A stretch of DNA of 57,978 bases from Candidatus Schekmanbacteria bacterium (GTDB taxonomy: Bacteria > CSSED10-310 > JACPHN01), in assembly GCA_016188575.1 (NCBI GenBank), contig JACPHN010000254.1:1-57978 (forward strand), read 5' to 3'. The notes beneath the pieces are model-generated. The model was not told where the DNA came from. It saw only the letters and a program-made list of their open reading frames with translations, and ran no database searches. This document shows positions 33,299 to 43,200 of this stretch, one piece after another. Numbering within the stretch: the stretch's first letter is position 1; each line of letters starts with the position of its first letter. The translations under genes and the position numbers were made by a program.

Positions 33299-34975
33299 TC
33301 AGTTTGCGTCCAGTTGCGACCTGATCCAGGCGATCGACTCATCGTCCGCCAGTTGGCTGCTGGTCAAATAGAAGAAGGCAGTAGTTTCGTGCTCGGCCCC
33401 CGGCACCACCACGTAATCAATCGCATTGCCTGCTGCTTGCAGCGCTTCGACGGTTTCCCGTGTGTAGGGCTCTGGAGTCGTGTTGTCCTCGTCACCTTGA
33501 TAGACCCGGAAAGGCGCCGTCTGTTCGTATGGGGCGACTGCATTCAAAGTGAACGCGTCGTGAACCATAGTGTACTCGCTCCACGTCTCCGTCTGCATTT
33601 CGTGGAGAAACGTTTCGTCAAAAATTCGATTCGGGATATCCGGAATACGATCACCTATGGATTCTCCGAGTGCAAACATACAGTAGTTATTCATCGTGTC
33701 GTCGATTGTGGAGGAAAGACTGGATGCCCAGATCGGTTTGCTCCAACCATAGCGATCCGCCCAAGCGTAGAATAGCATCGCATGATATTTGAGCGCATCT
33801 GTGATGTAGCTCGTTGTGGGCAGCCAATGGCTCTCCCACACCGTGGCAGGTCCGGCGGCGGCAAAGGCGCGGATATCCAGGTCGGGAGCGTATTCCGCGT
33901 GCAGGGCTGCGGCGGCGAAAGTGGCGTGCCCACCCTGGCTCAGACCAGCAGCCGCAAATCGATTCGTGATCGGTAGACCCAGGAGCGCTGCCAGCGTCCG
34001 CGTCGCGCGCATGCCGTCCAGAGAGCTCGTGGCTTCGACCCGCTGTGTAAGGTAATGATGTAGGCCGGGCGTTCCGAGGCCGGCGTAGTCGCTGGTTACG
34101 CCGATCATGCCGCGCCCGCCAAAGTAGGATGACAAGCCGATGCCGACCGACAGCCCGGCAGTCGCGCAAACGTCGCCGATGCCGACAGTGCCGTGATTAT
34201 TGGCGGCAATGTGCCATCCTCCTGCCGGAGGTGTCAGCCCGGTATCGAATGGCACGGTAACCGTGGCACCGGAAACGGCTCCATCCGTGGCGTAGTAGAT
34301 CGTGTAGATCGAGTACCCGTTGTCGAAATTGATATCCGGGGTGGCGTACGGATCGATGACGGCCTTGGTGTACGAGCCACCGTACGAGCACTGCCGCAGA
34401 CAGCCGTTCGTGGTGCACTCCGGCGCGACATCGATCGTTCCTACCGGCACCATTACCGTGTCCGATTGCAATACGCCGTCGCTGCTGGTGACGAGCGTCA
34501 CCCAGTAGTCGTAGGTGACCCCGGCGGTGACCTGCGTATCTGTATAGAGCTTCGTGCCCTGGGCATCGATAACGGCGAGCGGATCCAGACGCGACTCCGA
34601 TTGACTGGCAAAGCCCACGCCAGCGGCCAGGAGAGCGAGCACCGGAGGCGCGAGGCGCGGTAGGCGGCCCTGGCGTCCCCTGAGCCATGTGCCCATGAGG
34701 GCGATCCCGAGCGCTGCGAGGAGCAGGGCGGTCAGCGTGACGCCATTGGCCGCGGGCACCGTTAGCTGATGAGCTTGCCGGTAGACCTCGTAACGGACAA
34801 AGCCGGCGTCGGTCGTGGAAGTCCACCACAATTCGACGGACGGCGTTGCATCCGGTGTCACGCTCTGCAGTACCAGCGTCGAGCTCGCCGCCACCTCGGC
34901 AACCGTTACTAACGACAGCGCTGCGAGCAGGCCAGCTCGGAGAGCCCACCGAGGCAAGTCCCTTGACAGTTTCAT
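33299..34975 (-). CDS. Secreted lipase-like alpha/beta hydrolase with FN3-like domain split by a two-helix hairpin
   Basis: 558 residues from the ATG at 34975; the longer frame to 35101 is basic and unsupported. A signal peptide (ALRAGLLAALSLVTVAEVAA) leads to an FN3-like domain. Its early strands VELWWTSTTDAGFVRYEVYRQ are separated from its late strands LAVIDAQGTKLYTD and VTYDYWVTLVT. Between them, residues 73-125 hold VPAANG, a hydrophobic helix, WLRGRQGRLPR and a second hydrophobic helix. The catalytic part (about 190-558) resembles secretory lipases. The nucleophile elbow is GLSQGGHA (Ser346), with acid candidate GDED and His in VPGAEHET. The family usually hydrolyses esters of lipids. 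The hairpin would place the hydrolase on one side of a membrane or make it a processing substrate. Confidence 0.82.
   Translation of the reverse strand: MKLSRDLPRWALRAGLLAALSLVTVAEVAASSTLVLQSVTPDATPSVELWWTSTTDAGFVRYEVYRQAHQLTVPAANGVTLTALLLAALGIALMGTWLRGRQGRLPRLAPPVLALLAAGVGFASQSESRLDPLAVIDAQGTKLYTDTQVTAGVTYDYWVTLVTSSDGVLQSDTVMVPVGTIDVAPECTTNGCLRQCSYGGSYTKAVIDPYATPDINFDNGYSIYTIYYATDGAVSGATVTVPFDTGLTPPAGGWHIAANNHGTVGIGDVCATAGLSVGIGLSSYFGGRGMIGVTSDYAGLGTPGLHHYLTQRVEATSSLDGMRATRTLAALLGLPITNRFAAAGLSQGGHATFAAAALHAEYAPDLDIRAFAAAGPATVWESHWLPTTSYITDALKYHAMLFYAWADRYGWSKPIWASSLSSTIDDTMNNYCMFALGESIGDRIPDIPNRIFDETFLHEMQTETWSEYTMVHDAFTLNAVAPYEQTAPFRVYQGDEDNTTPEPYTRETVEALQAAGNAIDYVVVPGAEHETTAFFYLTSSQLADDESIAWIRSQLDAN
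34601..34759 (-). other. Internal sorting-signal-like hairpin module, copy in the lipase-like protein
   Basis: Encodes residues 73-125 of the lipase-like protein: VPAANG, a helix TALLLAALGIALMGTW, the basic turn LRGRQGRLPRL, and a helix PPVLALLAAGVGFA. It interrupts the FN3-like fold between strands C and D/E by sequence pattern. Confidence 0.65.
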
Positions 34976-35451
34976 CCTACCGTACCTCGAAGGAGGAGAA
35001 CGCTTTCGTGCCAGAGCGCGGCGTCGCCCGGGGCGGCAGGAATGCGAGCCCGGCCAGGGCTCGCCGCCACCCTGGAGCCAGCGCCGCCGCAGCCCTTGCA
35101 ACGCCTCAACAAGGGCGCAACATAGGTGTGCTCGATAGCGGAGTCAAGCAGCGCGGCTTCCCTGAATCAGCCGCTCCTCGCTGTTCCTCCCGGCGCGGGG
35201 GGAGGGACGGCATCCGCGCTCGGATAGGACGGATGCCGCTTCCTGTCCTCCTACCCTCGCTTGCGGGGGGAGGATCGGGGTGGGGACGGACAGCGGCGGG
35301 CTAGCCCTTCTTCCCCTCTCCCGGTCTCCCCCAGTGAGCGGAGGATGGCTATTGCGCGTTGCCACTGCTTATCCGAGCGCGCTTGGGAAGGGACGGTGGG
35401 GGTCTTCGCGAAGACTTTCCGCGCAACTTGCAGGCGCACCGGCAGCGGAGC
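34976..35451. other. Intergenic interval with dispersed palindromic repeats
   Basis: No convincing gene in about 475 bp. It holds a copy (about 35205-35280, inverted) of a repeat also found near 40060-40120, recognised by GGAAGCGGCATCCGTC with flanking GC-rich inverted arms. A second CGCTTGCGGGGGGAGG element is at about 35256-35275. Confidence 0.55.
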
Positions 35452-36261
35452 TCACGGGACGCGCCGAGCCTCCGTGCCGGCGATCATCCCCTCACTATTC
35501 TTGATGGCCTCCATGAGCGGCTCGATCTGGGAGCGCACTGTTTCGTCAAGCTTGATCCCCTGTGACGCCAGCTCCTCCAAATAGGCCGCGGTGTTGTTCT
35601 CACTGGGGGGCGTGAGCTCCGCGACGGCCTCGCGCACGCTCTTGTCGCCGTAATTGTTGAGGTAGAGGTCCTTTTGCGCCTGGCGTCCGGCTTCCATGGA
35701 GGCGAAGACAGCGAAGCTGCCCACCGCGCCCGGTACGGTGGCGATCTTGGTCGAGGCGTTGCGCAGGTTTCCCGGGTTGTTGGCGCGCCACGCGAGCGAC
35801 CCCCCGACCTTGACGACATCATCGTAGGCGACGTAGCGCCGGGGTTGATCTCCAACCTGTTGCGCGGCCTCATTGACGGCGAGGATGGTGTTTGCCGACA
35901 GCTCTCCGCCGGCGGCGATCACGCCCTTGACGGTGAGCTGCGGGGCGGGAGCCGCAGGGGCGGCGGGTTCGCTCAGGTCCTGGCATGCGAACATGCCGGC
36001 CGAGCTGTCGATGGGAGCTTCGATCTCGCCGCGGCACCCCAGGACGGCGGCCAGCGCCGCGGGGTTGCCGTGGCGCGCGGCAAGCATGCGCTGCACGTCT
36101 TTGCCGCTGGACGTGTCCTGCCAGTCCGTGTAGCCCAGCTCGGGCGCGCCAACTGCGGGTGCGGCCGGCGGCGTGTCTGTGCTCGTCGCCGGCGCGGTGA
36201 GCGGGCTGAGCGGCAAGGTAGGTAGGGCGGGCTTTTCGGTTGGCATGTCGGTGCGGAACAT
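35452..36261 (-). CDS. Protein with NNPGN-type muramidase-like domain
   Basis: 269 residues. The N-terminal 110 are Pro/Ala/Thr-rich and unstructured, with two Cys. The C-terminal half has WRANNPGNLRNA (about 158-169), GSFAVFASMEAGRQA and the final helices. This is the pattern of phage structural protein P5/NNPGNIR lysozyme-like domains that attack peptidoglycan. GGAG lies eight bases before the ATG. No signal peptide is seen, so it could be delivered by a phage-tail-like or secretion device, or lack enzymatic function. No phage genes are adjacent. Confidence 0.65.
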   Translation of the reverse strand: MFRTDMPTEKPALPTLPLSPLTAPATSTDTPPAAPAVGAPELGYTDWQDTSSGKDVQRMLAARHGNPAALAAVLGCRGEIEAPIDSSAGMFACQDLSEPAAPAAPAPQLTVKGVIAAGGELSANTILAVNEAAQQVGDQPRRYVAYDDVVKVGGSLAWRANNPGNLRNASTKIATVPGAVGSFAVFASMEAGRQAQKDLYLNNYGDKSVREAVAELTPPSENNTAAYLEELASQGIKLDETVRSQIEPLMEAIKNSEGMIAGTEARRVP

Positions 36262-36987
36262 GCGTCATCTCCAGGAAAGGCGAATGGGCAGTGCGCTCTT
36301 GAGTTTCGTTCCTACTGCTTGCAGGATTCGCGCCAAGGACGCGAGCGCGACGAGTTGCGACGGAGTCGCGCGCCAGGCGCTACACGTGGCAGCCGTCCAC
36401 CCAGTTGTGTGCGCGATACACGCACTCGCGCGCCGACCTCGCCGGCAATCCTCTCCCACCTTGTCACGTGCTACCGGCCATCCATCTGGATAGCCGTACG
36501 AAAAGGCGGGATGCCGGTTTGCAGCCCAACAACCTCGGCCCGCCGATCCGTCCGCCGGCTCGGCGACGGCGGTGACGCTCGCCCGCAGCAACGACCCCAA
36601 GCTCCTCGCCAAGACGCGGTCCCGCGCCAGATCGCTTTTGCCCAAGCGACGCCGGAGTGATAACCCCGCGCCACAGTCAATGCCGCCCTCCACGTTCACG
36701 GGGGAGCGGACCACGGACCACTCGGCATCAGTCCTGCGTGGCGCCCATCGGACGTAGCTTGGCGGTTTGATCGAAAGGCTCCATTCGAGCTATGATATTT
36801 CGTCTACGAAACCGATCTCCATGTAACTGCCGCCGTCGCAACCTCGCCCAGAAAAGTCGTTCGGCGTCGCTCACCTCGGTTCTCAAAGAGCGGGTGCGAG
36901 TGCGTTGTTGCGCCATTTCTAATCCCCCCCTCTGTCCCCCCCGCAAGCGGGGGGAGGGGGCGAACAGATATGTGAGGAGCACGCGTC
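36262..36987. other. Gene-poor interval with a DUF559 relic
   Basis: About 725 bp with no intact gene. Apart from the DUF559 fragment at 36797-36916 and a GCAAGCGGGGGGAG repeat at about 36936-36971, I see nothing recognisable. Confidence 0.5.
36797..36916 (-). pseudogene. DUF559 endonuclease-like N-terminal fragment
   Basis: Forty residues (RTRSLRTEVSDAERLFWARL, then HGDRFRRRN) match the start of DUF559 proteins, Vsr-like PD-(D/E)XK nucleases of about 120 residues. The catalytic core that should follow is absent, so this is a remnant. Confidence 0.65.
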
Positions 36988-39144
36988 ATGGGCACGAGCC
37001 GAGCTACCGTGTGTCCGTTCTGCGAGGCCATGTGCGGCCTTCTGGTAACGGTGGAAGGGGGCCGCGTGGCGGCCATTGAGGGAGATGCGGCCGATCCCCT
37101 CAGTCGCGGTCACCTGTGCCCTAAGGCCTTCGGTCTTCGCGATCTGCACGAGGACCCGGATCGCCTTCGGCAGCCGCTTTGCCGCCGCGGCGGTGAGCTC
37201 GTGCCATGCACGTGGGATGAGGCGTTCGCGGCGGCAGCGAAGTCCTTGCGCGGGGTGCAAGCGGCGGGAGGACGAGACGCGGTCGCGCTCTACCGCGGCA
37301 ATCCCGTGGCGCACAACTATGCGGCGCTGCTGGGCAGTGAATTCGTGGCGAAAAGCTTGGGCACGCGCAACGTCTACTCGGCCAACTCCGTCGATGCGCT
37401 GCCCCTGATGTTCGCCGCCAACCTCCTCTACGGGCATCCGTTGCTGGTGCCGGTCCCCGACATCGACCGGTGCGAGCTGCTGCTGATGCTCGGCGCCAAC
37501 CCGGTGGTGTCTAACGGCAGCGCGCTGTCGGCGCCGGGAATCCGCGAGCGGTTGCGCCAGCTCCGCGAGCGCGGGGGCCGCCTGATCGTGGTCGATCCAC
37601 GGCGCACGGAAACGGCGGAAATTGCCGACGAGCACGTCTCCATTGTGCCGGGCACAGACGCCGCACTGCTGCTTGCCTTGCTCCACGAGATCGTCGCGAA
37701 GCGCCGGGAACGCCTAGATCGGTTGGCGTCGATGGTCACCGGGCTCGACGAGCTACGTGAGCTCGTCGCGCCATTCGCTCCGGAGTGGGTCGCGCCCATG
37801 ACCGGAGTACCGGCCGACGTCATCGCGCGGCTCGCGCATTCGCTTGCGACGGCGACGGCGGCGGCGTGCTACGGGCGAGTCGGTGTCAGCACGCAGAGCT
37901 TTGGCGGCCTTTGCTGCTGGCTGATCCAGGTGCTGAATATCGTGACCGGGAATCTGGACCGCCCGGGCGGGACGCTCTTTCCGCGGGCTGCCGTTGACAT
38001 TGCGGCTACTCCCTTTGGCCGCGGGCCCGTTTTCGGCGCCTTTCGCAGCCGGGTGCGCGGGTTGCCGTCTTTCGCTGGCGAGCTTCCGGTGGCGGCGCTG
38101 GCCGAGGAGATCGAGACTCCCGGCGTTGGACAGATCCGCGGCCTGGTCACCATTGCGGGCAACCCGGTGCTGTCGACTCCCGATGGGACCCGCCTCGATC
38201 GCGCCATCGCGGGGCTGGAGGCCTATGTCGCGGTGGATTTTTACCGCAACGAGACCACGCGGCATGCGCAGGTCATCCTGCCACCGCCGAGCCCGGCCGA
38301 GCGCGACCACTTCGACCTTTTCTACCGGGCGTTCGCGGTGCGCAACGTCGAGCGGTATGCGCCTGCAATCCTGGCGAGACCGGCGGGGCAACCCGCGGAG
38401 TGGGACATTCTGTGCCGCCTGGCGGCTCGGGTCGCGGCGGGCAGGGAGGCGCGCCGCTTTGCGGTCGGCGTCGTCGCCGCGGGGTTACGCGCGATCGGCG
38501 CGCCGCGCATCATCGAGGCGCTCCTGTCGATTGGCCGTGGCCGCCAGCGGCCGTCCTGGCGATCGGTGGCGCGTCTGAGCGAACAGTACCCGAGCGGTCG
38601 CGATCTCGGGGGGCTCGAACCATGCTTGCCGGCGCGCCTGAAAACTCGGCCCCGACGCCTTGCGCTGCACCATGAGGCGATGGCGAGCGAGGCCGAACGC
38701 CTGAAGACCGCGCTCGTGGCCGCGGCTGACCGCCCCGCCGGCGACACCGCGAGCTTGCTCCTTGTCGGGCGGCGGGAGCTGCGCAGCAACAACTCGTGGA
38801 TGCACAACCTCGCCACCCTGGCCGGAGGCAAGGACCGCTGCACCCTCATGATGAATCCGCTCGACGCCGCGGCGCGTCAGATTGTATCCGCGTCCACCGT
38901 GCTGGTGACCAGCGCCACGGGGGAGCTGCGCGTGCCAGTGCGGCTGACGGCGGCGATGCGTCCCGGCGTGGTGTCGCTGCCGCATGGTTGGGGGCACGAT
39001 CGGGCGGGAGCGGCGTTGTCCCTCGCCGCGCAAGCGCCGGGTGCGAGCTACAATGACCTGACGGCTGCGGAGCTCGTCGACGCGGCGACCGGCACAAGCG
39101 TCCTGAACGGTATCCCCGTCACCGTCCGCGCGGCAGCTTCGTGA
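36988..39144 (+). CDS. Molybdopterin-dependent oxidoreductase with [4Fe-4S] site
   Basis: 718 residues of the formate dehydrogenase/DMSO-reductase superfamily. An N-terminal iron-sulfur motif uses Cys9, Cys12, Cys16 and Cys44 (CPFCEAMC, GHLCPKA). Cofactor-binding blocks follow: ALYRGNPVAHNY, LLMLGANPVVSNGS, LIVVDPRRTETAEIAD, HVSIVPGTDAALLLALLH and NIVTGNLDRPGG, with a C-terminal guanine-binding domain (SNNSWMHNLATLAGG). No Tat signal is visible, so it is probably cytoplasmic. The residue at the usual Cys/Sec/Ser ligand position is not clear. GAGGAG precedes the ATG. It stands alone without electron-transfer subunits. The substrate is unknown. Confidence 0.9.
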   Translation: MGTSRATVCPFCEAMCGLLVTVEGGRVAAIEGDAADPLSRGHLCPKAFGLRDLHEDPDRLRQPLCRRGGELVPCTWDEAFAAAAKSLRGVQAAGGRDAVALYRGNPVAHNYAALLGSEFVAKSLGTRNVYSANSVDALPLMFAANLLYGHPLLVPVPDIDRCELLLMLGANPVVSNGSALSAPGIRERLRQLRERGGRLIVVDPRRTETAEIADEHVSIVPGTDAALLLALLHEIVAKRRERLDRLASMVTGLDELRELVAPFAPEWVAPMTGVPADVIARLAHSLATATAAACYGRVGVSTQSFGGLCCWLIQVLNIVTGNLDRPGGTLFPRAAVDIAATPFGRGPVFGAFRSRVRGLPSFAGELPVAALAEEIETPGVGQIRGLVTIAGNPVLSTPDGTRLDRAIAGLEAYVAVDFYRNETTRHAQVILPPPSPAERDHFDLFYRAFAVRNVERYAPAILARPAGQPAEWDILCRLAARVAAGREARRFAVGVVAAGLRAIGAPRIIEALLSIGRGRQRPSWRSVARLSEQYPSGRDLGGLEPCLPARLKTRPRRLALHHEAMASEAERLKTALVAAADRPAGDTASLLLVGRRELRSNNSWMHNLATLAGGKDRCTLMMNPLDAAARQIVSASTVLVTSATGELRVPVRLTAAMRPGVVSLPHGWGHDRAGAALSLAAQAPGASYNDLTAAELVDAATGTSVLNGIPVTVRAAAS

Positions 39145-39177
39145 GGCCGCTGCGGCGGGCGGTCGAGCACGGCGCGC

Positions 39178-39759
39178 TCAGCTCGCCTTTCGCCGCTGCG
39201 CCGCGGCATTGCCTGGCTTCTGCAGCATGAACGACACGAGCTGCGCGAGATCCACGCGCAGTTCCGCGACTTCGCGTCGCAGCTCGCCGAGCGATTCGTT
39301 CTGGCGGGCCAGCTCGCAGCGGAGGTGCTTGACGCTGCGCCGTTGCCGGGTCAGGTGGCGGTCGATCGCGGCGAAGTCCTCGCGGTTGCCGGCGAGGCGT
39401 TCCAGACCCAGGGCGAGACGATCTTGCACGTCGATCATGGCGCGCACGAGCTTCTGCGCGGAGTCCGCCGGTGGGGCCGCGCCGGGCGGCATCGCCGCGA
39501 CGCCGTCGCTGGTGGTATCGATGGTCATGGGGAAGCTCCGACCCAGATTGTGGGCGATCTGCGCGGACGTCATTCCGCATCGCAGGCTTTCGGCGATGGT
39601 CTGCAGCACGTCCACGGCCTCGCCGCCATAGCGCTTGCGGCGGCCGTCGCCGCTCGAAGGGATGAACTCGGCGAACCGCTTGGCGTAATAGCTCGCCGTG
39701 GATGGCGGCAGATTCAGCCTGCGGGCAATCTCTGAGATGGTCAGGAAGTCGTCGGTCAC
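39178..39759 (-). CDS. MerR-like helix-turn-helix regulator with coiled coil
   Basis: 193 residues. A winged-helix N-terminus (FLTISEIARRLNLPPSTASYYAKRF, split as LTISEIARRL and STASYYAKRF) and the GDGRRKRYGGEAVDVL wing fit a MerR-type DNA-binding domain. The C-terminal half is a long coiled coil (LARQNESLGELRREVAELRVD) for dimerisation. GTG at 39759 is chosen for GGAG eight bases upstream. It converges on the oxidoreductase at 36988-39144. The effector is unknown. Confidence 0.82.
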   Translation of the reverse strand: MTDDFLTISEIARRLNLPPSTASYYAKRFAEFIPSSGDGRRKRYGGEAVDVLQTIAESLRCGMTSAQIAHNLGRSFPMTIDTTSDGVAAMPPGAAPPADSAQKLVRAMIDVQDRLALGLERLAGNREDFAAIDRHLTRQRRSVKHLRCELARQNESLGELRREVAELRVDLAQLVSFMLQKPGNAAAQRRKAS

Positions 39760-39905
39760 AGTGCGTGCTCCGGGAAAGGCCCTTTCGTGCGAGATTGTAG
39801 CAGTACCGACAACATCTCGGCAATGGTAGCCAGGGCCATAGTGGCGGAGAAATCGGCCGCAGTGGCCCGCAGGCGAGGGCAGCTCACGGAGCGAGCCGCG
39901 AACGG

Positions 39906-39917
39906 AACAACGTTGTT
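39906..39917. promoter_or_regulatory. Palindrome AACAACGTTGTT
   Basis: A perfect 12-bp palindrome about 150 bp upstream of the MerR-like start. It is adjacent to repeat R1, as the TTGTACAA pair is adjacent to R2. A regulator site is inferred. Confidence 0.45.
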
Positions 39918-39925
39918 GCTGTGGT

Positions 39926-40000
39926 CGAGTAGACTTATGGCCTCCGATGTGGCAGGTCTGGTGTTTGTTTTCGCTGTTTCCGCCTGGTTTACCGGCGGTG
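39926..40000. repeat. Direct repeat R1
   Basis: Matches 45808-45874 with small gaps (shared blocks CGAGTAGAC, GTGGCAGGT, CGCTGTTTCCGC). Each copy lies upstream of a minus-strand gene. Confidence 0.7.
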
Positions 40001-40053
40001 CTGTCGACCATCGTCGATGTGCTTGGCGATCACGTGTCCATCCTCTACCACCA

Positions 40054-40078
40054 CCCTCCCCCAGCACTCGGGGGAGGG
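40054..40078. terminator. GC hairpin downstream of the SBBP gene
   Basis: CCCTCCCCC (40054-40062) pairs perfectly with GGGGGAGGG (40070-40078) around a seven-base loop. It is 136 bp after the stop of the minus-strand SBBP gene. No U-tract. It is also part of a dispersed repeat. Confidence 0.45.
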
Positions 40079-40213
40079 GACAGGAAGCGGCATCCGTCTT
40101 ATCCGCGCGCGCATGGGGGTGGAACACACGCCTGCGCGTGATGTTGAGGCGCCGTCGATGGCGACCGTGCACCGGAGCGCTGCGGCCACCGGCGCGACCG
40201 AGCGCGGTTGCTC

Positions 40214-43200
40214 TCACCTCCGGGCGGCGTCCGACCCACTGCTTTCACGCCGCCTGCGGCTCCCGATCCTGGTCGACGCGACGCCCAGCAGCAACACCGC
40301 CAAGGTGGCGGCAACCACGGGCGACGCCACCGGGACGGGCGCCATGAACGGTTCCAGCTCATGGCGGTTGCTCTTGTTTCCCTCCGCGTCGATCGACAGG
40401 AGGCGGGCATAATACGGCTTACCCGGGAAGAAACCGGCCAGGGTGATCTCGTGGTGCTCCGTGTGCTGCCCGTCTTGCGCCAGCAGCGCGTATTGCATCC
40501 CGCCACCGTATTCGACGATGGAGCTCGCGGGCTCGTCGGTGTCCCACTCGACCACGGCGGTCTGGCCGTCCTCCCAACGGAATCGCACCGACGCCGCTTC
40601 GATCTGTGGCGGCGTCACGTCCTTTTCGGGCGGGAGCTGCACCTGCCCGGGGCCGAAAGACTGCCCGTTGCCCGCGACATCGCTGGCGCCGATCTGATAG
40701 AGAATCTTCTTTCCGGACTCCAGTCCCGTGAGCAGCACCAGATGGCTGGTCACCAGCGCATGGTCTTCGATCCGCAAGCGCAGGGGTAAGGACGTCCCGT
40801 AGGTCACAATGCTCTTCGCCGGCTCGGAGGTGCGCCAGCGCAGCAGCGCCATGCCGTCCGACAGCGGCACGACCGCCACGTCCGCGATCTGGGGGGGCGC
40901 CGTATCCGGTTCCGCCGGAGGATTGACGTCGAGATCGGGCGACTCCGACGCCAGGTCGTACCCGTCGAAGGTGCGCGAGTAGACCACTGCGGTGTAGATT
41001 CCTGGTATCACCCCCGTGAACACGGCGCGGTGGCTCGTTCCCGCCGCGGCGCACATCCATACGTAGCTCGCTTCCGCCGATCGCAGCTCGAGCGCGCCGG
41101 TCGTGTCCCGATTGGTTTGCCAATCCACCACGATTCTGTCCATCGCCGAGAGCACGACAATGGCGGCACCGATCAGGGCGGGCGGCATGGTATGACCCGC
41201 CTCCAAGGTCGAAAAGATCAGCGCTTCCGATTCGACGGCTCGGTTGTAGAGGTCGACGCTGCGCACGACTACCGAATAGCGCGTATTCGCGGACAGGTTC
41301 GTGAGCGCAATCTCGTGCTCGAGCCCCAGTGGTCCGACCTCCGCCGACGGGGTGAGCGTTCGCGTGATGCGTGGAGGCGACACCGCCGGACCGAGCTCGG
41401 CATCGCTCCCCACCTCCGTGAGGGAAACGATCGACCCGGTCGCGGCAAAATCCGTGGTCCAGGAGATGATGACCTGGTTGGTCCCCAGTCGGCGGTAGTC
41501 GGCAAACGGGCCCGCGGTGATGCGAAGGTCGCCGATGGGAGCGGCGGCGGCCGTCTGGCAGGCTCCGGTGATGACCGGCGCGGCGTTGCCCATGCGGTCA
41601 TGGAAGGTCACGCGGTACTCGATGTCCACGCCGGTGGTCGAGCCGGGCAGAAACAGAGTCTGCCTCCGCAACAGCGTGGCGAGGTCTGCAACCCCGCCCA
41701 GCGCGCCCCCCGAGCTCCCCCACTGCAGCGTGGCCCGAACCAGCAGTGGAGATTCGAGAATGATCACCGCTCCCGCGGCGCCGGCGGTCCGCGAATCGCA
41801 AAACACGCTCGCCGTGGAACCGATGCTCGGAGCGCAGCCCACGCAAGTCGTGACGCGCCTCTCGCCGGAGACGGCCTGGTTGCCCGCATGGTCGGTCGCG
41901 ACCACAGAGAACAGATAGGTCACCCCGGGCCCTAGCCCCGTAACCTCGACCAGGTGCTCTCGAGACAGGAACAAGCGCCTCGCCAACCTTCGCCCATCGG
42001 AGCGCTCGGGCCGCAGCGACACCTCGACGAGCACCGGCTCGTCCGCGATGATGCGGATGACGATTCGATCGCTGCCCACCTCGATGACGGATGGCGCCTC
42101 GTAGAACACGGGCCGGACCGTGTCGCCGCCCGGAACGGGTGGGATGGTGATCGGATCGGAGCAGGACGCGTCCCGTGCCGTCGCCGGCTGAACGCATACC
42201 GAAACGGTCTCCCCAAGCGGCGGCGCCGACAGGTCGACGAGGACGCTGCGCCGCGTAGCGAAAGCGGCGTCCGCAAACAGAGTTTCGCCCAATTCCGTGA
42301 TCACTTCCGCCGACGAGGGCTCGTTGACCGCCCACGATACCAGCAGCGAGCTCGGCGCGAGCGCTTCCACCGTGGGTCCGGAGAGGAAGTGGATCGCTTC
42401 GGCGCCCGCGGTGCTCGAGCGTGGCATGGCCTCCGCAAAGGTTCCCAGACTGGGGCCGTACATCGGGCTTCCGGACTGCCCCACCTGCGGCACGGCAAAC
42501 AGGGCGTAGTAATACGTGAGGTCATTGGCAAGACCCGCGTCGAGATAGGGGAGCTGCGGATCCGTGACCACCCAGGTGCCCTCGGCGGGCGTCCGCGGAT
42601 GGCGATCGACGGCGCGCCGAATCATCCATGAGACGCCGGTGGAGAGATCCGGAACGGCGGTCTGGCCGGCAAAGAAGGTGAGCCACACGGCGGAGTCCGC
42701 GGGGCGCGCAACCAGCTCGTCGGCGTCCGGGAGGGGAATGGCGTCCGCCGGAACGGGAGTGGGGGTGCCGGTGGAGGTGGGTGTCGAGGTCGGAGTCCAG
42801 CTCGGGGTGGTGGTGCTGGTAGGGGTAGGCGTTGCCGTGGCGGTTGGTGTTGCCGTGAAGGTATGTGTGGCCGTCTCCGTGGGCGTGTGGGTGGCCGTGA
42901 CGGTCGGGCTGCGGGTAGCGGTAGGCGTCGCCGTGAAGGTAGGTGTTGCCGCCACCGTGTGCGTCGCGGTGGGCGTGTGGGTGGGCGTGTGGGTGGGCGT
43001 GTGGGTGGCCGTGTGGGTGGCCGTGGCGGTCGGGCTGCGGGTAGCGGTAGGCGTCGCCGTGAAGGTAGGTGTTGCCGTCGCCGTGTGCGTCGCGGTGGGC
43101 GTGAACGTGGGCGTGTGGGTGGCCGTGGCGGTTGGGCTACGGGTAGCGGTAGGCGTCGCCGTGAAGGTAGGTGTTGTCGTTGCCGTGTGCGTCGCGGTGG

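Larger units (their letters stand above)
39760..40213. other. Intergenic interval upstream of the MerR-like gene and downstream of the SBBP gene
   Basis: About 450 bp without a gene. It holds the palindrome at 39906-39917, repeat R1 at 39926-40000 and a GC hairpin at 40054-40078. Confidence 0.5.

Noticed and set aside
36265-36714. 149-codon minus-strand frame between the NNPGN gene and the DUF559 relic
   Set aside because: Alternating Ala/Arg/Trp text without any recognised motif or ribosome-binding site.
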